Made by a program: the position numbers and the translations under genes. Below, piece by piece: positions 14,131 through 23,015 of a DNA stretch of 29,616 nucleotides (the first letter of the stretch is position 1; each line of letters starts with the position of its first letter). Under the pieces are notes generated by a model. That model was not told the origin of the DNA and did not search any database. It was given only the letters and a program-made list of their open reading frames with translations. This DNA is from an uncultured Lachnospiraceae bacterium (GTDB lineage Bacteria; Bacillota; Clostridia; Lachnospirales; Lachnospiraceae), in contig CAJUCG010000013.1 in NCBI GenBank assembly GCA_910585065.1, positions 1 to 29,616 on the forward strand. Reading direction: 5' to 3'.

Positions 14131-16479
14131 ATGTATCTTCGAATACTAAAAAAAGATTTAAAGCGAAAGAAGACAATGAATGCGATCGTGCTGATTTTTA
14201 TTGTGCTTGCCGCGATGTTTATTGGGAGCAGCGCGAACAATATGTTTACGGTCGCCACGGCACTCGATCAGTATTTTGAGATGGCAGAAGTGCCGGATTA
14301 CTGGTATGCGACACCCTATAAGGAGGAGGCAGACCGCTTTTCTGCCTTCGTAAAAGAAAATGGCTACGGATTATCCACTGTGGATCTGATTCAGGTTGAT
14401 CCCAGGGATATTTTAGTAGATGGAAAACGCTTTGAGTACAGTAATTCCATCGTGCTTTCCAGCATACACGGCAGCAAGGTATTTGACGGGGAAGACGAGG
14501 AACTTACGCAGATAAAAGATGGGGAAATCTACATACCAGCAGGAGTCTTTTCCTCAGAAAAATATAATTTTCATGAAGGCACAGTGATTGAGATTAGCTT
14601 TGGTGAAGAAAAAAAGAGTTTTGTGTTAAAGGGCAGTACAAAGGATGTGCTTTTTGGTTCCTCGATGATTGGCATGACCCGCTTTTTAATTAGTGACCGT
14701 GATTTTTCTTTTTTTGACCGCGAAGGGCAGACAAAATTTGTTTCTCTTGCAGTTTACAGCGATGATCCGGATTATATGAAAAAGTCAAGCAATCTAAATT
14801 TTCGGACAGTACTGAATGTGGATCGCAATGGGATTAAAATGATGTATATTATGGATATGCTAATTGCAGCGGTAGTGCTGGTGGTAAGTATATGTCTGAT
14901 TTTAATTTCCATGGTGATTTTGCGCTTTACCATCCATTTTACCTTGAGCGAGGAATTCCGTGAAATTGGGGTGATGAAAGCCATCGGTATCCCCGATCCG
15001 AAGATTCGCGGGCTTTACATTGTAAAATACCTTGCAATCTCCATTCTTGGCACGGGGGTGGGGCTAATGCTCAGCATCCCATTTGGCCGCCTTCTGATTG
15101 GGAGCGTGTCAAAAAATATTATTCTCTCAGGCGAAAATAAATTTTACATCAATATCTTGTGCGCTGTGGCGACAGCGGGAATTGTTGTTTTATTCTGTTA
15201 TTTCTGCACAAGGAAAATTCGAAAATTTTCGCCGATCGATGCGGTGAGAAGCGGACAGAGCGGGGAGCGTTTTCACAAAAAAAGTGTAGTAAGATTAAGC
15301 CAGGTCCGCCTTACCCCCGTAGTTTTTATGGCGGTAAATGATATTTTAAGCGGGATAAAAAAATATTCCTCAATGGTATTGATTTTTACTCTTGGACTGC
15401 TGCTTATCCTTATTCCTGTCAATACGATCAATACCTTAAAGTCCGATGGGCTGATGACATTGTTTAATATGGCAGACTGCGATCTTACTATCTCACAGGA
15501 ACTTTTATTTTCTGCAAACGGAGAAAATAAGAAGATGATCGATGAAAAACTAGAAAGAGTGAGAGAAATTTTGCGAAAGAATAAGATAGAGGCAGAAGTT
15601 TTTCAAGAAATTATGTTTCGCCTAAATATTTCCCATAAGGGAAAGAAAGAATCCTCCATAGCCTTCATTGGTGTGGGTGAGATCAGCGCGGATCGCTATG
15701 CCTATCTTGAGGGAACGCCGCCAAGTGGGGAGGGAGAAGTTGCACTTAGCTATATTACGGCGGATCATATTGGTGCCGCTGTCGGGGATACTGTGGAGAT
15801 TGATTTTGGTGAGCAGACAAAAAAATTTATTGTAACTGCAATCAATCAGAGCATGAATAATCTAGGGGAGGGCATCCGGTTTTATGAGGGGGAAGAGATT
15901 GATTTTGATCTGGCAGCGGGAAGCTTTGCTATACAGATTTTATATAAGGATAACCCGGACAAAGAGACTATACAGGAGCGAAAGGACTTGTTAAAACAGG
16001 AGTACCGCAATACGGATGTATTTTCGGCGGGTGAATATATCAGCTATATGATCGGCGATGTGGCGGGGCAGCTTGAGGGGGTAAAGAGTCTGATCTTAGG
16101 GATTATCCTGTGCATCAATATTTTAGTCGCGCTCTTAATGATTAAGAGTTTTATCACAAAGGAAAAAGGGGAGATCGCGATGTTAAAAGCTATTGGATTT
16201 TCAAATACCTCCCTTGTAATATGGCAGTCTTTGCGGATCGGGATTGTACTTAGCGTCAGTATTTTGCTTGGGATATTAGTCTCTTCGCCGATCTCAAAAC
16301 TGACAGTGCAGCCGATTTTTCGAATGATGGGCGCGTATAGTATTGAATTTGAAATTGTGCCACTTGAAGTATATGTATTCTATCCGCTTGCTGTGTTTTT
16401 TACAACAGTACTGGCCGCTGTGCTTGGAGCTGTACAGCTTCGAAAAATATCAGCGGCAGAAACCTCAAATATTGAGTAA
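14131..16479 (+). CDS. ABC transporter permease with two FtsX domains
   Basis: A 782-residue membrane protein of the FtsX/MacB-like permease superfamily. It has a TM helix at about 17-37, an extracellular domain at about 38-230, three TM helices at about 232-365, then a second copy: TM at about 403-425, an extracellular domain at about 430-645, and three TM helices at about 650-775. Both halves carry the coupling motif (VMKAIGI and MLKAIGF) that contacts the ATPase. With the adjacent ATPase it probably moves or displaces a substrate in the outer leaflet of the membrane, as in peptide-antibiotic detoxification or lipoprotein-type transporters; the substrate is unknown. The ATG follows GAAAGGAAGC. 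First gene of a four-gene operon with a two-component system. Confidence 0.9.
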   Translation: MYLRILKKDLKRKKTMNAIVLIFIVLAAMFIGSSANNMFTVATALDQYFEMAEVPDYWYATPYKEEADRFSAFVKENGYGLSTVDLIQVDPRDILVDGKRFEYSNSIVLSSIHGSKVFDGEDEELTQIKDGEIYIPAGVFSSEKYNFHEGTVIEISFGEEKKSFVLKGSTKDVLFGSSMIGMTRFLISDRDFSFFDREGQTKFVSLAVYSDDPDYMKKSSNLNFRTVLNVDRNGIKMMYIMDMLIAAVVLVVSICLILISMVILRFTIHFTLSEEFREIGVMKAIGIPDPKIRGLYIVKYLAISILGTGVGLMLSIPFGRLLIGSVSKNIILSGENKFYINILCAVATAGIVVLFCYFCTRKIRKFSPIDAVRSGQSGERFHKKSVVRLSQVRLTPVVFMAVNDILSGIKKYSSMVLIFTLGLLLILIPVNTINTLKSDGLMTLFNMADCDLTISQELLFSANGENKKMIDEKLERVREILRKNKIEAEVFQEIMFRLNISHKGKKESSIAFIGVGEISADRYAYLEGTPPSGEGEVALSYITADHIGAAVGDTVEIDFGEQTKKFIVTAINQSMNNLGEGIRFYEGEEIDFDLAAGSFAIQILYKDNPDKETIQERKDLLKQEYRNTDVFSAGEYISYMIGDVAGQLEGVKSLILGIILCINILVALLMIKSFITKEKGEIAMLKAIGFSNTSLVIWQSLRIGIVLSVSILLGILVSSPISKLTVQPIFRMMGAYSIEFEIVPLEVYVFYPLAVFFTTVLAAVLGAVQLRKISAAETSNIE

Positions 16480-16532
16480 GTAGGAAGGTGCTGGAAGGGC
16501 ATATGCGGAACTAAAAATAGGAGAGTGAAAAT

Positions 16533-17300
16533 ATGGAAGCGATTTTAAAGGTAAAAGATTTATGCAAGACTTATATTGTGAACAAGCGTCAAAATCATGT
16601 TTTGCGGAATGTGAATTTTGAGGTGGGAAAGGGGGAGATGGTGGCAGTGATGGGTCCATCCGGATCCGGAAAATCCACCCTTTTGTATGCGGTTTCCGGC
16701 ATGGATCACCCGACTTCGGGTGAGGTGGATTTCTGCGGGAGAAACATTGTGAAAATGAATTCAGGGGAATTATCAAAGCTGCGCCTTGACCGGATGGGCT
16801 TTATCTTTCAGCAGATGTATATGCTCAAAAACCTAACGGTACTCGACAATATTATTCTGCCCGCCTTTCAGTCGAAAGAGAATACAAAAAGCCGGAGGGA
16901 AAAGCTTGCTGATGGGCGAAGCCTAATGAAAAAATTGGGTATCACAGAGATTGCGGATAATGATATCAATGAAGTTTCCGGCGGGCAGCTTCAGCGCGCC
17001 TGCATCTGCCGCAGTATGATCAATAATCCCCAGATGATTTTTGCCGACGAGCCGACCGGGGCACTAAATCGCACAGCTTCGGACGAAGTGATGGAGGAAT
17101 TGGCAAAATTAAATGCGGAGGGAACTACCGTGATGCTTGTAACTCACGACGTGAAAGTCGCGGCAAAATGTAGTCGGGTGATTTATATTGTTGACGGAAA
17201 TATCAAGGGGGAGTATACTTTAGGAGAATACCGTGCCGCAGAAGGGATGCGTGGGCGTGAGAGAACGCTTACTGGCTGGCTGATGGAGATGGGCTGGTAG
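16533..17300 (+). CDS. ABC transporter ATP-binding protein
   Basis: A 255-residue ATPase of the MacB/LolD/BceA type, partner of the upstream permease. Walker A is GPSGSGKS at 41-48, the Q-loop is in FIFQQMYML, the signature VSGGQLQRA begins at 148, Walker B is MIFADEPTGA and the H-loop is in LVTHDV. It ends with a short extension beyond the usual domain (after EYTLGEYRA). The ATG follows ATAGGAGAG with a 53-base gap after the permease. All catalytic motifs are intact. It is likely cytoplasmic and peripheral, driving mechanotransmission to the permease. Confidence 0.95.
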   Translation: MEAILKVKDLCKTYIVNKRQNHVLRNVNFEVGKGEMVAVMGPSGSGKSTLLYAVSGMDHPTSGEVDFCGRNIVKMNSGELSKLRLDRMGFIFQQMYMLKNLTVLDNIILPAFQSKENTKSRREKLADGRSLMKKLGITEIADNDINEVSGGQLQRACICRSMINNPQMIFADEPTGALNRTASDEVMEELAKLNAEGTTVMLVTHDVKVAAKCSRVIYIVDGNIKGEYTLGEYRAAEGMRGRERTLTGWLMEMGW

Positions 17301-17381
17301 CAGATAGCCTTTGCTACTTATGGAGGCAGGGAACTTTCCGCTGCTTTAGGCTGAGCGGATGATTTGAGGAGTAGAATATTT

Positions 17382-18044
17382 ATGGTGGATATTTTAATTG
17401 TGGAGGATAACAGGGAACTTTCGGAATTGCTCTGTGATTTTTTGCGCGCGGAACATTACCGTGTGGCGGTGGCAGAAAGCGGAGAGAAGGCACTTAAATT
17501 GCACGGGGAGACAGGGGCAAAGCTCATTATTCTCGATATTATGCTGCCGGGGATGGATGGCTTTGCCGTCTGCAAAAGGATCCGGGAACAGGGCAATACC
17601 CCGATCCTGATTGTCAGCGCGAAAACAGCGAAGGAAGATAAATTAAACGGACTTATCCTAGGTGCAGATGACTATATTGAAAAGCCGTATGATATTGATA
17701 TTATGCTGGCAAAAATTGATGGGATTTTTAAGCGTCGCTACGCGCTTGATACACTATCCGACGGGGAACTTATCGTAAATCGGGCGGCGCGCACGGTCAC
17801 AAAAGGCGGCAGGATGTTGGAAATGCGGGCGAAGGAATTTGATCTTTTGGTACTGTTGATGGAACAAAAGGGCAGGGCACTTAATAAGGAAGATATTTTT
17901 AATCAGATCTGGGGAAATGAAAGTATTTCTGAGCCACAGACCTTGACTGTCCATATTAAATGGCTGCGCGAGAAAATTGAGGAAGACCCAAAACATCCTA
18001 AGAGGATCCTTACCGTCTGGGGCGTGGGGTACCGCTATCAATGA
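17382..18044 (+). CDS. OmpR/PhoB-family response regulator
   Basis: A 220-residue regulator. The receiver domain has the acidic pair E8-D9, phosphoacceptor D52 in ILDIMLPGMDG and K101 in the EKPYD loop. The C-terminal winged helix (about 125-220) includes RILTVWGVGYRY, typical of the family. I chose the ATG at 17382, ten bases after GAGGAG, giving MVDILIVEDN; an upstream in-frame TTG adds residues with no homology. The stop overlaps the kinase start by four bases. It probably controls this operon, with TTTAA direct repeats before the promoter as candidate sites. Confidence 0.95.
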   Translation: MVDILIVEDNRELSELLCDFLRAEHYRVAVAESGEKALKLHGETGAKLIILDIMLPGMDGFAVCKRIREQGNTPILIVSAKTAKEDKLNGLILGADDYIEKPYDIDIMLAKIDGIFKRRYALDTLSDGELIVNRAARTVTKGGRMLEMRAKEFDLLVLLMEQKGRALNKEDIFNQIWGNESISEPQTLTVHIKWLREKIEEDPKHPKRILTVWGVGYRYQ

Positions 18045-19330
18045 AAAATTTTGATCGGATTATTGCGGGAGCAGCAATTTTAATGATAATCCTGATTCTC
18101 TGCACAAATCTTTTTTTGAGTCTTTATGGGAATTCAGATAGGGCGAGACCGTACCGGGTGGAGGTAAAACGGGCGGCAAGGGAAATAGAACAAAATGGAT
18201 TTTTAGGGTTTTCCCTTGACAAATATCCGCATTTGACAAATATAGAGAGGATCGGGACGGTCGCGGATGAATACGAAAATGCTGGTGGGAAGAATATTCT
18301 AGTACTTGTAAATTTTCCCGCTCTTGAATCGGACAGTGACTATCTTATCCGTGAGATAGGAGGGATACTCTATCGCTTTGATTATATTGCGGGTGTGGGA
18401 GAAAAAAAGAAAAGTACGTTTATCGCAGTAAATCTTGCGATGGGGGGAATGGCACTTTTATTGTTTGGCGTTCTGTTTTATTTTCGCTGTCGGATTTTGC
18501 GTCCGTTAAACAGGCTTGTGGATATTCCATACCAACTTTCCCGTGGGATGCTGATAAGTCCCCTAAAGGAAAATAAAAATCGATTTTTTGGAAAACTTTC
18601 CTGGGGGATGGATCTTTTGCGCGAGGGGATGGAGGAGAAAAAAAGACAGGCATTAAAGCGGCAGCAGGAACAGGAAACCTTGCTTTCCTCACTCTCGCAC
18701 GATATCAAAACACCACTTGCGGCGATAAAGCTCTATGCAAAAGCCTTGGAAAAGGGATTGTATAAAGAGGAAGAAAAACAGCGGGAAACTGCAGAAAATA
18801 TTGGAAAAAAATCGGATGAGATAGAGAACTATATTGCACAGCTTACGGATGCTTTGCGGGAGGATTTTTTAAGTTTATCCGTAAGGAAGGGAGAGTTTTA
18901 CCTTTCTATACTTTTGCAGGAGATTAAAAAATATTACTCGGAGAAACTCTCGTTTGCGGGGACGGATTTTTGGATCGAGGAAGCGGCAGATTGTCTGCTG
19001 GCGGGCGATATGGATCGGAGTGTTGAAGTCCTGCAAAATCTTGTAGAAAACGCGATAAAATATGGGGATGGAGGGTGGATTTTCCTCGCTGTTTCGCAGG
19101 AGGAAAACTGTATGTTAGTAAGGGTAAAAAACAGTGGCTGCACGCTTTCTGACGCGGAGTTTCCTTATATTTTTGAGAGTTTCTGGCGGGGTTCTAATGT
19201 GGGAGAGATGGCAGGGAGCGGGCTGGGGCTGTTTATCTGCCGCCAGATTATGCACCGGATGGGAGGGGAGATTTTTGCGGAGAGAGAGGGGGAGGCTTTT
19301 GCTGTGACGGTGGTATTTGAGAAGGCATAG
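18041..19330 (+). CDS. Membrane sensor histidine kinase
   Basis: A 429-residue kinase with TM helices at about 8-29 and 128-147 around a small extracytoplasmic sensor of about 98 residues. A linker and coiled coil lead to the H-box LSSLSHDIKTPLAAIK, phosphoacceptor H220. The N-box is LVENAIKYGDG and the G-boxes include GSGLGLFICRQIM. Unlike kinases of the typical intramembrane-sensing BceS type, it has an extracellular domain, so it may sense its ligand directly. It overlaps the regulator gene by four bases, making the pair co-translated. The operon context suggests response to an envelope-active compound, but the signal is unknown. Confidence 0.94.
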   Translation: MKNFDRIIAGAAILMIILILCTNLFLSLYGNSDRARPYRVEVKRAAREIEQNGFLGFSLDKYPHLTNIERIGTVADEYENAGGKNILVLVNFPALESDSDYLIREIGGILYRFDYIAGVGEKKKSTFIAVNLAMGGMALLLFGVLFYFRCRILRPLNRLVDIPYQLSRGMLISPLKENKNRFFGKLSWGMDLLREGMEEKKRQALKRQQEQETLLSSLSHDIKTPLAAIKLYAKALEKGLYKEEEKQRETAENIGKKSDEIENYIAQLTDALREDFLSLSVRKGEFYLSILLQEIKKYYSEKLSFAGTDFWIEEAADCLLAGDMDRSVEVLQNLVENAIKYGDGGWIFLAVSQEENCMLVRVKNSGCTLSDAEFPYIFESFWRGSNVGEMAGSGLGLFICRQIMHRMGGEIFAEREGEAFAVTVVFEKA

Positions 19331-19331
19331 A

Positions 19332-19366
19332 GGGGTGGGGAATTTAGGCATTATCCCTTCCACCCC
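19332..19366. terminator. Hairpin between convergent kinase and spoIIR genes
   Basis: GGGGTGG (19332-19338) pairs with CCACCCC (19360-19366), starting just after the kinase stop. There is no T-run after it. The remaining bases to 19453 hold nothing I recognise. Confidence 0.4.
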
Positions 19367-19453
19367 CCCGGTTCCGGCATAATATTGAAGCCGTATGCCT
19401 GGAATGTTATAGCGGCGTTGCGATAATTGCAGGGTTAGTGCAATAGCTGACTA

Positions 19454-20359
19454 CTAGGAAAAAAGGTCTTTAATCCGTCTAAGCAGCGGAAAGCGAATCT
19501 CTGGCTTTTTTTGTTTTGGCGCGTAGTCAAACAGAATTTTGCAGGTCTGTTCAAAAAAATTTATACTTGCATCCGTGGAGGCTAAAAGTGCTTCCTCCGG
19601 AAAGATCAGCGCGTATTCTTCTTCGGTTAAGAGTTCCCTAAGCTCTGCTTTTGAGTCCTCTGGCAATGTCCCCGTTGTCACGTCGACAAAGCAGAGCTGC
19701 GGAAAGATAAGGCACCACCAGTTTTTTCCCGACGCGCTGCCGAGGCGGATTCGTATGGCATCATATTCCCCGGCGGGCAGCACCAGGTCGCCGTAAAGTT
19801 TAATGGGAAAGTACACGCGCTCAATTCCCGCGTTTGCTGTGTAGGAAAAGCCCTGCGCAGAGAGTATCCGGTTCGCGGTATCATTTATTTCACCAAGATG
19901 TGTGTTAATTATCTCTATTGCTTCCTGCTTTGTTGTTACATCCTCCAAATAAGGTTTGAGATATGTAATAACAGCATCGCGTATGGAAAGTTTTATCTCC
20001 TGATCGGCATCTGAATTGCTGTCGGCAATAATATGCAGACGCAGTACTTGTTCAGCAAGTGCAGTCTGTAAGGCGGAGGCACTTGTCGCTCTGCTTTGCA
20101 GATCGCTTCCGGAGGCATCTGCAAAGGAATTGTTCAGAGCCTTTGGCGAAAAGTAAGAGCAGGCATTTACCATCGCGCTTTGAGAATAATTTGTGGAATT
20201 TTCTTTGTCTGCAAGCGGGGCAAAATTCTCCGTCCGGTGGCAGCCCATCAAAAAGAGCAGGAGTCCAATCCAAAAAAATAAGGAGAGGACAAAGAGCAAA
20301 AACAGGGCGCAGATAAGGGGGAAAAACCCGACAGATTTCTTTATTCTTTGTTGTTTCAT
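19454..20359 (-). CDS. spoIIR: Stage II sporulation protein R
   Basis: SpoIIR is made in the forespore, exported into the intermembrane space and triggers SpoIIGA to process pro-sigma-E in the mother cell. Recognised from LRLHIIADSNSDADQEIKLS, VYFPIKLYGDLVLPAGEYDA and the tryptophan-containing GKNWWCLIFPQLCFVD. The 301-residue product begins with a hydrophobic export signal (about 11-38) ending LFLMGC, which reads as a possible lipobox with C40. A low-complexity stretch follows before the domain. The ATG follows AAAGGATCTTGAT. Upstream a weak sigma-F-like sequence can be drawn. Neighbouring genes face away, so it is monocistronic. Its presence argues that the organism forms spores. Confidence 0.93.
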   Translation of the reverse strand: MKQQRIKKSVGFFPLICALFLLFVLSLFFWIGLLLFLMGCHRTENFAPLADKENSTNYSQSAMVNACSYFSPKALNNSFADASGSDLQSRATSASALQTALAEQVLRLHIIADSNSDADQEIKLSIRDAVITYLKPYLEDVTTKQEAIEIINTHLGEINDTANRILSAQGFSYTANAGIERVYFPIKLYGDLVLPAGEYDAIRIRLGSASGKNWWCLIFPQLCFVDVTTGTLPEDSKAELRELLTEEEYALIFPEEALLASTDASINFFEQTCKILFDYAPKQKKPEIRFPLLRRIKDLFS

Positions 20360-20412
20360 ATCAAGATCCTTTCTGAATTTTATTATTCTTAGTTCTATTT
20401 TCAGTATTGCTG

Positions 20413-20442
20413 TCTTTTGCCTGGTTTATTCAAATAATATGA
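20413..20442 (-). promoter_or_regulatory. Tentative sigma-F-type promoter of spoIIR
   Basis: On the minus strand TCATA (20442-20438), 16 bp, GGCAAAAGA (20421-20413) partly matches the GYWTA and GGNNANANT pattern. It is offered because spoIIR is known to be under sigma-F in Bacillus; the match itself is weak. Confidence 0.2.
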
Positions 20443-20465
20443 TTTTTTCATAATTTAGTTTTGGC

Positions 20466-20494
20466 TTGAATATCGTAGGGAATGAGTGTAAAAT
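20466..20494 (+). promoter_or_regulatory. Probable ddl promoter
   Basis: TTGAAT (20466-20471), 17 bp, TAAAAT (20489-20494), about 60 bases before the ddl start. It probably also transcribes murI and the genes after it. Confidence 0.6.
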
Positions 20495-20554
20495 AAAGAA
20501 GGCTTGCGGTATCTTTGCCAAAATCTTAGAAATATTTTAAATCTGGAGGGTATG

Positions 20555-21622
20555 ATGAAGAAGACAGTGGTAATTCTATTCGGCGGACAATCGTCGGAAC
20601 ATGAAGTTTCTTGTATGTCCGCGCACACTATTGCGGAAGCGATGAACAGGGAAAAATATAATGTACTTTTGGTTGGTATCACAAAGGAAGGGCATTGGCT
20701 CTATGTTTCCCATTTAAATCACATTGCGGATGGCAGCTGGGTAAAGAGCAGCAGACGCGCAATGCTTTCTCCGGATGCGGGGATGCGCTCACTCCTTGTT
20801 TTTTCTGACAGGGAGGTGGAGGGAAATACCGTTGTTTCCACAATTGCCGTGGATGTGGTCTTTCCGGTGCTACATGGACTCTACGGGGAAGATGGCACTG
20901 TGCAGGGGCTTTTAGAACTGGCAAAAATTCCCTATGTCGGGTGCGGAGTACTTTCTTCCGCTATTTCAATGGATAAACTCTATACAAAATTTGTTGTAGA
21001 TCGGCTTAAAATACGCCAGGCTCCCTATGTGAAAGTGGGGCGGCAGGAATTAAGAGATCTTTCGGGCGTGGCGGCATACGTGGAGGAAGCACTTTCCTAT
21101 CCTGTTTTTATCAAGCCGTCCAATGCAGGGTCGTCAAGGGGAGTTTCCAGAGCGAATAACCGGGAGGAATTAGTGCGGGGCATGAAGCTTGCGGCAGAAC
21201 ATGATCGCAGGATACTGGTGGAAAAGATGATTGTCGGGCGCGAGGTTGAATGTGCAATTTTGGGGGGCGAAAAGCCGGAGGCATCCGGTGTGGGCGAAAT
21301 TCTCGCGGCGGCAGAATTTTATGATTACGATGCAAAGTATAATAATTCGGAGTCAAAGACCGTGATCTCGCCAGAGCTGCCGGAGGGAGTGACCGAAAAA
21401 ATCCGGCGGGCAGCAGAGCAGATTTTTTCAGCGGTGGATGGTTTCGGACTTGCGCGGGTGGATTTTTTTGTGGAGGAAGGAACAAACGAAATTGTCTTTA
21501 ATGAGATCAATACCATGCCGGGCTTTACTTCCATCAGTATGTATCCGATGCTGTGGGAGGCGCGAGGGCTAAAAAAGAGCGAGCTTATTGACCGGCTGAT
21601 TGAAATGGCATTTGAGCGATAA
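20555..21622 (+). CDS. ddl: D-alanine--D-alanine ligase
   Basis: ATP-grasp ligase that joins two D-alanines for the peptidoglycan stem peptide. At 355 residues it has the usual length. Motifs are GGQSSEHEVS near the N-terminus, HGLYGEDGTVQG, IKPSNAGSSRGVS in the ATP-binding part and FNEINTMPGFTSISMYP for the metal site. The omega-loop YDAKY contains the tyrosine typical of D-Ala-D-Ala rather than D-lactate ligases, so vancomycin-resistance-type specificity is unlikely. I chose the second of two adjacent ATGs (20555) because GGAGG ends five bases before it; a longer start at 20504 has no support. Followed by murI after 74 bases. Confidence 0.97.
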   Translation: MKKTVVILFGGQSSEHEVSCMSAHTIAEAMNREKYNVLLVGITKEGHWLYVSHLNHIADGSWVKSSRRAMLSPDAGMRSLLVFSDREVEGNTVVSTIAVDVVFPVLHGLYGEDGTVQGLLELAKIPYVGCGVLSSAISMDKLYTKFVVDRLKIRQAPYVKVGRQELRDLSGVAAYVEEALSYPVFIKPSNAGSSRGVSRANNREELVRGMKLAAEHDRRILVEKMIVGREVECAILGGEKPEASGVGEILAAAEFYDYDAKYNNSESKTVISPELPEGVTEKIRRAAEQIFSAVDGFGLARVDFFVEEGTNEIVFNEINTMPGFTSISMYPMLWEARGLKKSELIDRLIEMAFER

Positions 21623-21696
21623 ACGATAAAACAGGGCACACTTAAAGTCGAAGAAAACAGTTGATAAATGTATTTTTAGGAAAAGGGGGAGAAATT

Positions 21697-22521
21697 ATGG
21701 GCTGTAATTTACCCGTTGGTGTATTCGATTCTGGAGTCGGAGGGCTGACCGTGGCAAAAGAGATAATGGGCAGACTGCCGGGGGAGAGAATCTTGTATTT
21801 TGGGGATACGGCGCGTGTCCCTTACGGAAGTAAATCAAAGGAGACCATTACGGAGTATTCCGGACAGATTGTGCGCTTTCTGCTCTCGCAGGGAGTCAAA
21901 GTTGTGGTAGTGGCGTGCAATACAGCCTCCGCACTCGCTATTGATGCGATGCGCCGTGAGTTTGAAGTCCCGATTCTTGATGTGGTCAGCCCCGGTGCGC
22001 GGGCAGCAGCAGCGGTTACAAAGATCGGAAGTATCGGGGTGATCGGTACTGAGGGAACCATTCGCAGCGGGATGTACAGCAAACTTCTCTACAGTATTGA
22101 TCCGGATTTAAATGTTTACAGTAAGGCCTGTCCACTCTTTGTACCTCTTGTGGAGGAGGGCTGGATTTATGATTCTGTTACTAGGGAGGTGGCACGGCGT
22201 TATCTGGAGGAATTTCAGGGCAAGGGAGTGGACTCGATTGTGCTTGGCTGCACACATTATCCTCTGCTGCGCAATCTTTTAAAGGACGTGGTGCGGGAGG
22301 TTTTGGGCGAGGGCGTAACACTTGTCAATCCGGCGGTGGAAACGGCAAAGGAATTGAAGAAGCTGCTTGGCGAAAAAGATTTGATGGCGTGTGGGGAAGA
22401 ATTGCCGGAACATACGTTTTATGTGAGTGACGGCGCAGAAAAATTCCGTTCGTTTGCAAATTCCATTTTGCCCTGCAATGTGATTGAGACGAAGGACGTA
22501 GCAATTAAGACATTTGAGTAA
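21697..22521 (+). CDS. murI: Glutamate racemase
   Basis: Interconverts L- and D-glutamate to supply D-Glu for peptidoglycan. 274 residues. GVFDSGVGGLTV at 8-19 gives D11, ACNTAS at 73-78 gives catalytic C74, and LGCTHYPLL gives C185 and H187, the second acid/base pair. All are intact. I chose the ATG at 21697, just after AAAGGGGGAGAAATT; the in-frame TTG at 21661 would add twelve unrelated residues. It lies 74 bases after ddl on the same strand and before a DUF1934 gene, so the D-amino-acid supply genes are grouped. Confidence 0.97.
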   Translation: MGCNLPVGVFDSGVGGLTVAKEIMGRLPGERILYFGDTARVPYGSKSKETITEYSGQIVRFLLSQGVKVVVVACNTASALAIDAMRREFEVPILDVVSPGARAAAAVTKIGSIGVIGTEGTIRSGMYSKLLYSIDPDLNVYSKACPLFVPLVEEGWIYDSVTREVARRYLEEFQGKGVDSIVLGCTHYPLLRNLLKDVVREVLGEGVTLVNPAVETAKELKKLLGEKDLMACGEELPEHTFYVSDGAEKFRSFANSILPCNVIETKDVAIKTFE

Positions 22522-22564
22522 ACCTAGATTGGAAGGCCGCGTGCGCGGCGGAATGAGAGGAAAG

Positions 22565-23005
22565 ATGACAAAGGATGTTTTGATCACCGTTTCAGGTTTG
22601 CAGTTTGAGACGGAGGAGGATGAGGCGGTGGAGGTGATTTGTCGCGGAGAATATTTTTTTCGGAACGGAAAGCATTTTCTTGTTTACAATGAGCCGACAA
22701 GCGAGGATGAGAATTCTAAGTGCGTGATCAAGATCTCAGAGCAGTCTGTCGAGGTAAGCAAGAAGGGCGCGATCAATGTGCATATGCTTTTTGAGAAGGA
22801 TATCTCTAATATGACCTATTATACAACGCCGGTTGGTGACATACTGATTGAGATTACAACGCATGAGATCCTATGGGAGGAAAATCCGGACAGGATGTCT
22901 TTGCGACTGACCTACGCACTCGACATGAATTATCAGCATATTTCGGAATGTGAGCTGACGATTCAGATTGACAGTGTAAAAGGGGCAAATGTGAAAGGGG
23001 AATAA
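22565..23005 (+). CDS. DUF1934 (YwiB-like) protein
   Basis: A protein of about 146 residues matching the DUF1934 family, predicted calycin-like beta barrels of unknown function that often neighbour cell-wall or arginyl-tRNA synthetase genes in Bacillota. The start VLITVSGLQF, then YFFRNGKHFLVYNE and the alternating strands to the end (ECELTIQID) fit the family. I chose the ATG at 22565, which follows GAGAGGAAAG; upstream starts at 22514 or 22553 are possible, and the first would overlap murI by eight bases. No signal peptide. It is eleven bases before the MoxR gene. Confidence 0.85.
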   Translation: MTKDVLITVSGLQFETEEDEAVEVICRGEYFFRNGKHFLVYNEPTSEDENSKCVIKISEQSVEVSKKGAINVHMLFEKDISNMTYYTTPVGDILIEITTHEILWEENPDRMSLRLTYALDMNYQHISECELTIQIDSVKGANVKGE

Positions 23006-23015
23006 AGCAGACGGA

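Noticed and set aside
20555..21622. A vancomycin-resistance-type D-Ala-D-Lac ligase
   Set aside because: The omega loop has the YDAKY tyrosine of D-Ala-D-Ala ligases and no vanH or vanX-like gene is present.
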